A DNA stretch of 64,000 bases from assembly GCA_002439585.1 (NCBI GenBank), contig DJOF01000003.1, forward strand, positions 232,710 through 296,709, written 5' to 3'. Position numbers and translations under genes: made by a program. This DNA is from Bacteroidales bacterium UBA6445. Lineage in GTDB: Bacteria > Bacteroidota > Bacteroidia > Bacteroidales > UBA932. The stretch's first letter is position 1. Each line of letters starts with the position of its first letter. This document shows positions 44,799 through 52,917 of the stretch, in pieces. Below the pieces are notes generated by a model that was not told the origin of the DNA, did no database searches, and saw nothing but the letters and a program-made list of their open reading frames with translations.

Positions 44799-46079
44799 AT
44801 GAGAGTACTGTGGTTTACCAATACGCCTTCCGGATTTGCAAGAGATATGGCGTCAGGGACATTTCCTGTTAGATCTTCTGGAAGCCGATACAATGGAGGC
44901 GGATGGATATCTTCCCTTGAAAACGAGATTAAGGACAAGGTAGAGCTTGGTGTTGCCTTTGTCGGTAGAGGAAATCCATCTAAATGGCGGGTAGGTCATG
45001 AAGGTGTGACTTACTTTCCTATGCGAGACTCTTTTACCGGACGTCTGGGTCGTATGTTCAAGCTTCTATTTGGTAACTATCGGGAGGAGAAGCAGATACT
45101 ATCTCAATGTATTAGGGTGGCAGCTGATTTCAAACCAGATATAATAGAGGTCTTCGGGACAGAGAGAGTCTTCGGACTTGTCGTGAAATATACGAGTGTC
45201 CCTGTTGTTGTCCATCTTCAGGGTATACTCGGTGAGTATCTTAAGACATATTTTCCAAAGGGCGTATCGGCTGCAGGCTATTTTGCAGCTTCATCTTCGG
45301 CCGCACAGGCACTTGCCAGGGTCTACAGATATATTGATTTCAGAAGGCGTGCAAAGACAGAAGCGAGGATAATGCGATGTGTCAGGTATTATGCCGGAAG
45401 GACTGCGTGGGACAAAGCCTGTGTATTGGCGGCCAATCCGCAGGCTCAGTATTTCCATGTTGACGAGATCTTGAGAAGCGAGTTTTACCGGAATGCAGGC
45501 AAATGGAATCCTCCTCAAGCTAAAGAGGTGGAAATTGTCAGTGTTATCTCCGAGGCACCGTACAAGGGATTTGATATGGTCCTGCGTACTGCAGCCATAT
45601 TGAAGTCTCGTGGCCTGACTTTCACCTGGAAAGTCTATGGCAATGTGGACGCATCTGTCTATGAGAAACTTACTGGAATATCTCCGGATGATGTGGGAGT
45701 CAGACTCTGTGGTGTCGCTGATGCATCATCTCTCTGTAAGGCCCTCTCCGAGTCTACTGTGTATGCACATCCTTCTTTGGCGGATAATAGTCCCAATAGT
45801 GTGTGCGAGGCTCAGATGACAGGCATCCCGATAGTTGCTTTTGCAATCGGAGGGATTCCTACCCTTCTTGATGGTGACGGGTCCTCTGTCTTGGTAAATT
45901 CGCTGACTGCATCAGCTTTTGCCGATGCCCTGACCTCTGTCATTGAGGCAGTAAGGTGTGGCTGTGTGTCTACAGGCAAAGCTCTTGCCATTGCCAAGGC
46001 TCGCCATGACAGATGCCGGATTGTCGAATCCCTCCTCGAAACGTATAAGACCATTGCCTTAGAATCTGTTTTGAAATGA
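44799..46079 (+). CDS. Family 4 glycosyltransferase
   Basis: 426 residues, GT-B fold. N-terminal acceptor part MRVLWFTNTPSGFARD and SRYNGGGWISSLENEIK; C-terminal donor domain with VSVISEAPYKGFDMVLRTAAIL, VYAHPSLADNSPNSVCEAQMTGIPIVAFAIGGIPTLL, where the conserved Glu of the EX7E motif binds the nucleotide-sugar. Its last seven codons (LESVLK and stop) lie in the left end of repeat copy D, so the native C-terminus may have been replaced by the insertion. Final gene of the plus-strand decoration cassette, convergent with the FAD oxidoreductase. Confidence 0.9.
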   Translation: MRVLWFTNTPSGFARDMASGTFPVRSSGSRYNGGGWISSLENEIKDKVELGVAFVGRGNPSKWRVGHEGVTYFPMRDSFTGRLGRMFKLLFGNYREEKQILSQCIRVAADFKPDIIEVFGTERVFGLVVKYTSVPVVVHLQGILGEYLKTYFPKGVSAAGYFAASSSAAQALARVYRYIDFRRRAKTEARIMRCVRYYAGRTAWDKACVLAANPQAQYFHVDEILRSEFYRNAGKWNPPQAKEVEIVSVISEAPYKGFDMVLRTAAILKSRGLTFTWKVYGNVDASVYEKLTGISPDDVGVRLCGVADASSLCKALSESTVYAHPSLADNSPNSVCEAQMTGIPIVAFAIGGIPTLLDGDGSSVLVNSLTASAFADALTSVIEAVRCGCVSTGKALAIAKARHDRCRIVESLLETYKTIALESVLK

Positions 46080-46224
46080 TTCGTCTCTTCTTATAGTTCT
46101 TTCCGGCCATTTTCATCTTTGTCATCACCCCGGTATCTATAGTACTCTCCTTCTTCCAAAGTCGTGGCGGCCCCGAAAAATCCTCATAATAAAATTCGGA
46201 AACCAACTCAAAACAGCTTCTAAG
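46059..46224 (+). repeat. Interspersed repeat family, copy D
   Basis: Left end TTAGAATCTGTTTTGAAATGA and right end CTCAAAACAGCTTCTAAG are imperfect inverted repeats. The core matches copy B most closely (TCCGGCCATTTTCATC, CTTCTTCCAAAGTCGTGG, TCCTCATAATAAAATTCGG). It overlaps the 3' end of the GT4 gene and lies between the two convergent arms of the cassette. The remaining 46225-46382 has short hairpins (for example TTGCC/GGCAA) but nothing gene-like. Confidence 0.8.
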
Positions 46225-46382
46225 TGGAATAAAAAATGTCTCTTATGCACACGCATAAAGTGTATGTGGAATGCCCCCACCAACCGGATGATGGGTGGTT
46301 TGTGCTAAGTTTGTTGCCTTGCGGGCAAGATGTCAAATGAGGAAGGTTTTTTGCGAGGTGGATTCATATTGATGGTAATAGG

Positions 46383-48341
46383 TTATAAAATGATGGCATC
46401 GGGATCCTTTACTCCCTGAATGACTTGTGGCTTCTCCTTCAGTCTGCCGCCTTCGTTGTATCGCTGGTTGTTGGGGTATCCGACTCCGCCCACACCTTGG
46501 ATCATAAGGGCTTTCAAGTCGTCAAGATGATGTTGATAGATGCCGCGCGGTGTTTCTCCGAATCGTTTGCAAAGCGAGGCGGCCATTCCTACAACTTCGC
46601 CCATCATTCCTGTGGTGCGCATTACGCGGATGGTACCCAGTGCTACATGAGTGGCGCTAATGTCCCGTCCTGCCATAAAGAGGTTCTCGATGTTGCGCGA
46701 GTAGAGACACCGGTAGGGCACAGCATAGGGATAGATGAGGATATGTTCGGTGACGGATTTGAACTCCCGTCCCGGAAATTTCCGGCTATTGTCGGGATCT
46801 TCCCAATGTAGGTCGATGCTCCAAGTAGTGGAGAAGGATGCGTCTTCGTGGAAGACGTTCTTGCGGATGTCGTCTTCTTTGAGAATATAGTCGCCTAGTA
46901 GCCGGCGCGATTCACGCTTTCCCGCGATGTAGGCAACCCATTCGAGGCGACGGTTGCGGTAGGCATCATTCTCTTTTAGCCTGTTTTTCAGGAAGCTCCA
47001 GTTGGAATAGATCACAAGAAGACCATAGTCGCGGATACGCTCGAAGTCATCTATCTGGTTTTGGTTCATTCCAGTTTCCCAAGTCCATTCCCCATTGGTT
47101 GTCAGTTCAGCGTTTGTCTCATCGAATTTTATACCGTATTCGAACAGAGGAAACCTACTGTTCTTTTTTGTCTCTACTGAGTACCATTGGACAGAACTTC
47201 CCAATGTCTTCTTGTCTGCCTGTTCTGGCGCTAGATCTTCACCGAATTCGCTACGTGCCTCGCGTCCCATCCTCCAGTCGGCCCCAGCCAGATAGCCGAT
47301 GGTACCATCACCTGTGCAATCGGCAAAGATAGGTGCTTCGAACAACAGTTCTTTGCCAGTTTCAATATGTTTGGCGGTGATGTTGGATATTCGGTTTCCT
47401 TCCATGCCTACGGCCACGCCCCGATAGTTGAGAAACAGGTCTATGTTTTTCTCCCGTTGGACGATGTCCAGTTTTTTCCAGTCTTCGTAGTTTTCGGACG
47501 GTTGAGCGTTGCCAACTTTGGAAGGACCGAATTCCTTTTGCAATCCTCCCAAGGCAGGATAGGGGTCAACCTCAATGCGTCCTCCCAAATGTACTCGTAT
47601 TTCGGAACTGTTGTTGCCGCCCAATACTGGACGGTCGTTTAGTAAGGCCACTTTGCATCCTAAACGAGCGGCGGCGACGGCTGCGCTTATACCGGCTATA
47701 CCGCCACCCACTACGACCATATCGTATTTCCCAGCAGTAGGAGGCGTGTCGGGCAGTCGCAAGGCGTGTCGGCGGAATTCTGCCAATCCGACTCGATCTG
47801 ACGGTGGAAGTGCTCCACGTTGTGTTGTGAAGTAGAGAGCATCGCAGCGTCCATCGAATCCGGTCAGGTCGTGCAAGGAAACGGTAGCATCAACGTCATT
47901 CACATGCACCTTGCCTGCTTCCTGCCACATCCAGCTATTTCCAGTGTCTCCCAAAGTAGCATCCAGTTGCTTTCCGTTCACAGAAATGCGGAATTGTCCC
48001 GGTCCCTTTGCCGTACTCCACGGTGAGGTCCAATTGTAAGTACGTACATATGCATAGTAGACACCAGGCGCGGGAAAATGAACGTTGGTTGTGGCGTCAG
48101 ACACAGGGACGCCCATACCGTGCGCTATAAGGTAAGACGATCCCATTTGGTCGATGAACTGCTGGTCTGTCTTCCAACCTCCTTTTTCGGCAAAACTTTC
48201 GGCCTCTACGAACAGTTGGCCGGCTTGCTGGTCGGGATTAGTGTGAATGGTATCGTGCCGTGTGATGGCGGGATTCTGTGTCTGCTGTTGCGCATAAAGC
48301 TGGCTTGCCATCAGCAGAGCCGCCAATATTATAGCTTGCAT
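46383..48341 (-). CDS. Secreted FAD-dependent oxidoreductase with N-terminal beta-sandwich
   Basis: 652 residues. N-terminal hydrophobic export signal (MQAIILAALLMASQLYA), whose first eight residues come from the right 141-bp repeat and which lacks the usual basic residues. Residues of about 45-190 form a xanthan-lyase/golvesin-like beta domain (VEAESFAEKGGW; VHFPAPGVYYAYVRTYNW). From about 210 is a Rossmann FAD domain: DMVVVGGGIAGISAAVAAARLGCKVALLNDRPVLGGNNSSEIRVHLGG, then IFADCTGDGTIGYLAGADWRMGRE and IENLFMAGRDISATHVALGTIRVMRTTGMMGEVVGMAA. This is the FAD_oxidored family found in Bacteroidetes glycan loci; substrate unknown. Base composition looks richer in GC than its neighbours, suggesting acquisition. 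Confidence 0.88.
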   Translation of the reverse strand: MQAIILAALLMASQLYAQQQTQNPAITRHDTIHTNPDQQAGQLFVEAESFAEKGGWKTDQQFIDQMGSSYLIAHGMGVPVSDATTNVHFPAPGVYYAYVRTYNWTSPWSTAKGPGQFRISVNGKQLDATLGDTGNSWMWQEAGKVHVNDVDATVSLHDLTGFDGRCDALYFTTQRGALPPSDRVGLAEFRRHALRLPDTPPTAGKYDMVVVGGGIAGISAAVAAARLGCKVALLNDRPVLGGNNSSEIRVHLGGRIEVDPYPALGGLQKEFGPSKVGNAQPSENYEDWKKLDIVQREKNIDLFLNYRGVAVGMEGNRISNITAKHIETGKELLFEAPIFADCTGDGTIGYLAGADWRMGREARSEFGEDLAPEQADKKTLGSSVQWYSVETKKNSRFPLFEYGIKFDETNAELTTNGEWTWETGMNQNQIDDFERIRDYGLLVIYSNWSFLKNRLKENDAYRNRRLEWVAYIAGKRESRRLLGDYILKEDDIRKNVFHEDASFSTTWSIDLHWEDPDNSRKFPGREFKSVTEHILIYPYAVPYRCLYSRNIENLFMAGRDISATHVALGTIRVMRTTGMMGEVVGMAASLCKRFGETPRGIYQHHLDDLKALMIQGVGGVGYPNNQRYNEGGRLKEKPQVIQGVKDPDAIIL

Positions 48342-48459
48342 ATTGTCTGTACTTAGTATATCCGCATGCAGCCTCCTCCTGAAGTAAGGACCAAGCGGCG
48401 GCGGTATTTAACTCTCAAAATTACACATTTCAAGCGTGTCATAAAAATTTACTTCCAAG
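48319..48459 (-). repeat. Right arm of 141-bp perfect inverted repeat
   Basis: Reverse complement of 40192-40332 without a mismatch. It carries the start codon and first eight codons of the FAD oxidoreductase, the leader, and the mirrored -7 element (48416-48423, reading TAATTTTG on minus). Its outer end lies 77 bp from the secA start. Confidence 0.97.
48416..48423 (-). promoter_or_regulatory. -7 element inside the right inverted repeat
   Basis: On the minus strand this is TAATTTTG, the mirror of 40228-40235, directing transcription into the FAD oxidoreductase gene. Confidence 0.5.
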
Positions 48460-48502
48460 GGAAGATTCAAGCAATGAGTTCGGGTATTTCTTGAATATTT
48501 AT

Positions 48503-48510
48503 TATATTTG
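48503..48510 (+). promoter_or_regulatory. -7 element of secA
   Basis: TATATTTG, 26 nt before the secA ATG. It lies outside the inverted repeat. A good -33 element was not found. Confidence 0.5.
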
Positions 48511-48536
48511 TAGGATTGGACTAAAAAACGATATTT

Positions 48537-51500
48537 ATGGCATTGATTGACATAATAGGAAAGGTATTCGGTACCAAGAACGAGAGGGACATGAAGAAGA
48601 TCACTCCTATTCTTAATAAAGTGCTGGAGGCCTACACAGAGATTGATAAACTTTCCAATGATGAGTTGAGGGAGAGAGCGCAGTCCCTGCGGAAGAAAAT
48701 ACAAGGATGTGAGGAGCCTTTCGAAAAAAGGATCGCTGAGATTAAAGATGAACTTGAGAAGGATATCCCTGTAGACAAAAAGGAGGCTCTGGCTACCGAG
48801 GCGGACAAACTTGTCAAAGAAGAGGATGCCGAGATTGAGAAAGCTTTGAATGAAGCACTTCCTGAGGCATTCGCTATAATGAAATCTACGGCTCACAGGT
48901 TTGCGCAGAATCCGGTCGTTGAAGTGACAGCGACCGAATTTGACCGACATCTTGCAGCGACACGGGAATTTGTAAAGATAGAAGGTGACAAGGCTATCTG
49001 GCAGAATCATTGGATGGCCGGAGGCAACGAGGTTACCTGGGACATGGTGCACTATGACGTCCAGATAAGGGGCGGTATTATTCTGCATCAAGGCAAGATT
49101 GCCGAGATGGCAACCGGTGAAGGAAAGACTCTCGTGGCAACTTTGCCTGTATTTCTCAATGCACTCGCTGGAAAGGGAGTGCATATGGTTACGGTCAATG
49201 ATTATCTCTCCAAACGAGATTCGGAGTGGATGGGGCCGCTTTATATGTTCCACGGCCTTTCGGTAGACTGTATCGACAAGCATGAGCCCAATAGCGAGGC
49301 TCGTAAGAGAGCATACGAGTGCGACATTACTTTCGGTACCAATAATGAATTCGGCTTCGACTATCTGAGGGACAATATGGCCGTCAGACAACAGGACCTT
49401 GTACAGCGCAAGCATCATTTTGCTATTGTAGATGAGGTAGACTCCGTGCTTATTGATGACGCGAGGACTCCTCTTATTATATCTGGTCCTGTGGCCAAGA
49501 CTCAGGATGATGAACAGTACAAGCAGTTTCGTCCTTATGTAGAGAGACTTTATTCCAACCAGAAGGCTCTCGTTACCAAGACTCTTAACGAGGCTAAGAA
49601 AGCCATTGCCGAAGGGAAAGAGGACGAAGGCGGCAAATTGCTTTTCCGTTGTTACAAAGGTCTTCCCAAGTATCAGCCGCTCATTAAGTTCCTAAGCGAA
49701 CCTGGCATGAAGCAACTGATGCAGAAGGCTGAGAATTTCTATATACAAGACAATGAGCGGCAGATGCCGGAGATTACAGATCCTCTGTTCTTCGTAATCA
49801 ATGAGAAACAGAATGCGGTAGACATGACAGACAAAGGACATGACGTCCTTGCCTCTGAAGTTGCAGACTCTCAGTTCTTTGTATTGCCGGACGTTGGCTC
49901 TCAGATAGCAGATATAGCGAAAAGTGATCTTCCTCAGGCCGAGAAGCAGGCGAAGAAGGACACTATAATGGAGGATTACGCACTCAAAAGCGAGCGTGTC
50001 CACTGTGTAAGCCAGCTGCTAAAGGCCTATGCGATGTTTGAAAAAGACGTTGACTATATCATAGTTGACGGAAAGGTCAAGATTGTAGACGAGCAGACCG
50101 GACGTATAATGGAGGGCCGCCGCTGGAGTGATGGACTTCACCAGGCTGTAGAGGCTAAGGAGAACGTAACGGTAGAGGCTGCCACACAGACATTTGCAAC
50201 TATAACTCTGCAGAACTATTTCCGAATGTACCACAAGCTTGCAGGTATGACAGGTACTGCAGAGACTGAGGCAGGGGAGTTCTGGTCTATATACAAGCTT
50301 GATGTTGTTGTGATTCCAACTAACCGCCCAGTCATAAGGGTAGATGAGGAGGATAAGATCTACAAGACCAAGAAGGCCAAATACGCTGCGGTGATAGCCA
50401 GGATTGAAGAACTTCGCAAGGTAGGGAGGCCTGTACTCGTCGGTACGACAGATGTGGATACTTCAGAGCTTCTGAGCAGAATGCTTAAGATGCGTGGTAT
50501 TCCTCACAATGTCCTCAATGCCAAGCAGTTTGCTCGTGAAGCGGAGATCGTGGCGCAGGCCGGGCAGACAGGTTGCGTGACTATTGCCACCAATATGGCC
50601 GGCCGAGGTACGGATATCAAGCTTTCGCCTGAAGTCAAGAAGGCCGGCGGACTTGCGATTATCGGTACTGAGAGACATGACAGCCGCCGTGTCGACAGAC
50701 AGTTGCGTGGACGTGCGGGACGACAGGGGGATCCGGGTTCTTCAGCTTTCTACGTATCATTTGAGGACAAGCTGATGAGGCTTTTCGGTTCGGACAAGAT
50801 CGCGTCAATACTTGACAGTATGAAGATGACGGATGAAGATGTCCTTGAGAATAAGTGGCTCTCGTCCAGCATTGAGAAGGCGCAACGCAAGGTAGAGGAG
50901 AATAATTTCGGCATCAGAAAGAGACTTCTTGAGTATGATGACGTGATGAACTATCAGAGGGAAGCCATATATGCCAGGAGACGTAATGCCATATCCGGAG
51001 AGCGTATCGAGATAGATGTGATGAACATGATGATCGATGCTGCTGAGGTTATAATAGACAAGGCTCGTGACATGTCATACGATGATTTCTGCCAGTATCT
51101 TATGGCGCAGCTTTCGATAGACCCCGGATTTGACGAGAATTTCTTCTCTCAGGCCAAACCGGAGGCTCTTAAGGATGCCCTGACAAAGCATATGAAGGAG
51201 GCCTATGACAGAAGAATGGATGCAATGATTGAGAAAGTGTATCCGTTTATCAAGGATGTATATGAAAATCAGGGCGACAAATGGCAGAATATCGCTGTAC
51301 CTATTACCGATGGACGCAAAGTCCTCAATCTGGCATTCAATCTTAAGAAGGCATATGAGTCCGGTGGCAAGGAGCTCGCCAAGTCTCTCAGCAAGACAAT
51401 TATTCTCCATCAGATAGACGAGCACTGGAAGCAGCAGCTAAGGGATCTTGATGATCTCAGACAGTCGGTACAGAATGCGGCTTATGAGCAAAAAGACCCG

Positions 51501-51812
51501 TTGGTGATCTATAAGATCGAGAGTTACAATCTCTTCGCATCTATGCTTGAGGCTCTTGACAGGGACGTGCTCTCCTTCCTTCTTCGTTCTGCAATATTCT
51601 TAAGAGATCCTCAGCAGGCTCAGTCTCCGCGTGAGCCTCAGCGACCCAATCCTGCACCTATGAGGACACAGCATCCATCTCTCAGTACAAATGCTGGTGC
51701 CCCCAAGACCAAGATGCCAGTTCATGTCGACAAGAAAATAGGAAGAAATGATCCCTGTCCTTGTGGCTCCGGACTCAAATACAAGAACTGTCACGGCAAG
51801 GGTCTGGTATAG
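48537..51812 (+). CDS. secA: Preprotein translocase ATPase SecA
   Basis: 1091 residues, the long Bacteroidetes form. NBD1 Walker A MATGEGKT at 191-198, DEAD-like box in HFAIVDEVDSVLIDDARTPLIISGP, preprotein cross-linking region, NBD2 with GCVTIATNMAGRGTDIKLSPEV and RRVDRQLRGRAGRQGDPGSSAFYVSFEDKLMRLFG, then the helical scaffold (IDEHWKQQLRDLDDLRQSV). The C-terminal SEC-C zinc motif (NDPCPCGSGLKYKNCHG) is intact. A 70-residue insertion near 265-345 is typical of the phylum. It drives Sec-dependent export at the membrane. The bactofilin gene follows 21 nt later. Confidence 0.98.
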   Translation: MALIDIIGKVFGTKNERDMKKITPILNKVLEAYTEIDKLSNDELRERAQSLRKKIQGCEEPFEKRIAEIKDELEKDIPVDKKEALATEADKLVKEEDAEIEKALNEALPEAFAIMKSTAHRFAQNPVVEVTATEFDRHLAATREFVKIEGDKAIWQNHWMAGGNEVTWDMVHYDVQIRGGIILHQGKIAEMATGEGKTLVATLPVFLNALAGKGVHMVTVNDYLSKRDSEWMGPLYMFHGLSVDCIDKHEPNSEARKRAYECDITFGTNNEFGFDYLRDNMAVRQQDLVQRKHHFAIVDEVDSVLIDDARTPLIISGPVAKTQDDEQYKQFRPYVERLYSNQKALVTKTLNEAKKAIAEGKEDEGGKLLFRCYKGLPKYQPLIKFLSEPGMKQLMQKAENFYIQDNERQMPEITDPLFFVINEKQNAVDMTDKGHDVLASEVADSQFFVLPDVGSQIADIAKSDLPQAEKQAKKDTIMEDYALKSERVHCVSQLLKAYAMFEKDVDYIIVDGKVKIVDEQTGRIMEGRRWSDGLHQAVEAKENVTVEAATQTFATITLQNYFRMYHKLAGMTGTAETEAGEFWSIYKLDVVVIPTNRPVIRVDEEDKIYKTKKAKYAAVIARIEELRKVGRPVLVGTTDVDTSELLSRMLKMRGIPHNVLNAKQFAREAEIVAQAGQTGCVTIATNMAGRGTDIKLSPEVKKAGGLAIIGTERHDSRRVDRQLRGRAGRQGDPGSSAFYVSFEDKLMRLFGSDKIASILDSMKMTDEDVLENKWLSSSIEKAQRKVEENNFGIRKRLLEYDDVMNYQREAIYARRRNAISGERIEIDVMNMMIDAAEVIIDKARDMSYDDFCQYLMAQLSIDPGFDENFFSQAKPEALKDALTKHMKEAYDRRMDAMIEKVYPFIKDVYENQGDKWQNIAVPITDGRKVLNLAFNLKKAYESGGKELAKSLSKTIILHQIDEHWKQQLRDLDDLRQSVQNAAYEQKDPLVIYKIESYNLFASMLEALDRDVLSFLLRSAIFLRDPQQAQSPREPQRPNPAPMRTQHPSLSTNAGAPKTKMPVHVDKKIGRNDPCPCGSGLKYKNCHGKGLV

Positions 51813-51833
51813 TTCCATTTTTAATTTGATTAT

Positions 51834-52241
51834 ATGATGGCAAAGAATCAAGATAACAGCAATGTAAATGTCAACGAGGTTAGTCGGATCTCAGTCGGAA
51901 CAAAGATCAAGGGAGATATTGATTCTCCCGGAGATATAAGGATCGACGGTTGTTTCGAAGGACGTCTTGTCTCCAAAGGTAGGGTAGTGGTAGGAGAGAA
52001 AGCGGTGATCAAGGGCGATGTTATCTGCGAAAATGCTGACTTCTGGGGCAAGAGCACAGGGTCAGTATATGCAAAGGATACCCTCACACTCAAGGATACA
52101 TGCAGTGTGGAAGGCGAGATTCACGTACGCAAGATAGTAGTCGAGCTCGGGGCCAATTTCAACGGGACATGCAAGATGCTCTCAGAGGGGGAATTCGACA
52201 AGATTGCCTCTAAGGGCAACGATGTCAAAGCAGCACAATAG
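51834..52241 (+). CDS. Bactofilin (polymer-forming cytoskeletal protein)
   Basis: 135 residues. A right-handed beta-helix core with bactofilin turns: VGTKIKGDIDSPGDIRIDGCFEGRLVSKGRVVVGEKAVIKGDVICENADFWGKSTGSVYAKDTLTLKDTCSVEGEIHVRKIVVELGANFNGTCKM. Short disordered tails flank it, as in other bactofilins, which polymerise without nucleotide into membrane-associated filaments. Two adjacent Met codons (51834 and 51837) are possible starts. Co-transcribed with secA; ends at a hairpin terminator. Confidence 0.95.
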   Translation: MMAKNQDNSNVNVNEVSRISVGTKIKGDIDSPGDIRIDGCFEGRLVSKGRVVVGEKAVIKGDVICENADFWGKSTGSVYAKDTLTLKDTCSVEGEIHVRKIVVELGANFNGTCKMLSEGEFDKIASKGNDVKAAQ

Positions 52242-52266
52242 CCGAGTTTAGGTCTCATGATAGGAT

Positions 52267-52306
52267 AGAGGGCGAGTCAGTTTTCCTTTGGCTCGTCCTC
52301 TTATTT
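52267..52306 (+). terminator. Terminator after bactofilin
   Basis: A 13-nt stem AGAGGGCGAGTCA (52267-52279) / TGGCTCGTCCTCT (52289-52301), two G-U pairs, 9-nt loop, then TATTTT. The 3' stem overlaps the -33 element of the rnhA promoter. Confidence 0.8.
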
Positions 52307-52318
52307 TGTGTAAATTTG
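52287..52318 (+). promoter_or_regulatory. Bacteroidetes-type promoter of rnhA
   Basis: TTTG at 52287-52290, a 20-nt spacer, TAAATTTG at 52311-52318: full consensus. Transcription start near 52325 gives a very short leader to the ATG at 52338. Confidence 0.75.
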
Positions 52319-52337
52319 GATAATATGAAATCCGCGT

Positions 52338-52853
52338 ATGGAAGAATCTCATAAACCGACAATTTACCTTTATACTGATGGTGCTGCAAGCGGCAATCCG
52401 GGCCCTGGAGGCTATGGTGTAGTACTCAAGTGTGGTCCATATCGCAAGGAACTCTCAGGAGGATTTCGCCTTACGACCAACAACAGGATGGAACTTCTTG
52501 CGGTGATAGTGGGCCTAAGGGCAATCAAGTGGGAAAATGCCAACGTGGAGCTATGGAGTGACTCTTCATATGTGGTAAATGCGATAAGCAAAGGATGGCT
52601 CAACAAATGGCGTTCTAAAGGATTTGCAAAAGTCAAGAATCCTGACCTCTGGCAGGATTTTCTTAAGGAGTATGCCCGCCATCATGTCACGTGTCATTGG
52701 CTGAAAGGCCACGCAGGCCATCCGGAGAATGAGAGATGCGATGCTCTTGCGGTTGATGCTGGTGCCGGTGAACTTGCCAGAGGAGGTGTCTTGCCTCCGG
52801 ATTTATGGTATGAGGCTAATAGAGAGGAGAACGACACTGCAAATGCCACGTGA
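52338..52853 (+). CDS. rnhA: Ribonuclease HI
   Basis: 171 residues, cytoplasmic. It cleaves RNA in RNA-DNA hybrids with two Mg2+. Catalytic residues D14 (LYTDGAASGNPGPGG), E52 (NNRMELLAVI), D75 (ELWSDSSYVV) and D135 (NERCDALAVD), with H125 in WLKGHAGHPEN, match the bacterial RNase HI pattern. Own promoter overlaps the preceding terminator. An earlier ATG at 52325 is out of frame. Confidence 0.97.
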   Translation: MEESHKPTIYLYTDGAASGNPGPGGYGVVLKCGPYRKELSGGFRLTTNNRMELLAVIVGLRAIKWENANVELWSDSSYVVNAISKGWLNKWRSKGFAKVKNPDLWQDFLKEYARHHVTCHWLKGHAGHPENERCDALAVDAGAGELARGGVLPPDLWYEANREENDTANAT

Positions 52854-52892
52854 ATTTAACGGCTCTGTTACATTTCTGCAACATCAAGGTGG

Positions 52893-52900
52893 TACATTTG
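52893..52900 (+). promoter_or_regulatory. -7 element of the porin operon
   Basis: TACATTTG fits TAnnTTTG, 18 nt before the porin start. A second TACATTT occurs 24 nt upstream (52869). No standard -33 element was seen, which could mean an activator is needed. Confidence 0.5.
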
Positions 52901-52917
52901 CTTCATAAAAATTCAAT

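Noticed and set aside
48408..49418. 336-codon minus-strand frame
   Set aside because: Antisense to the start of secA and to the inverted repeat; no signal or motif, whereas SecA is unmistakable.
52869..52900. Two TACATTT motifs as a Pho box
   Set aside because: Only two 7-nt copies, the second being the -7 element itself; there is no known Bacteroidales Pho-box pattern I could match.
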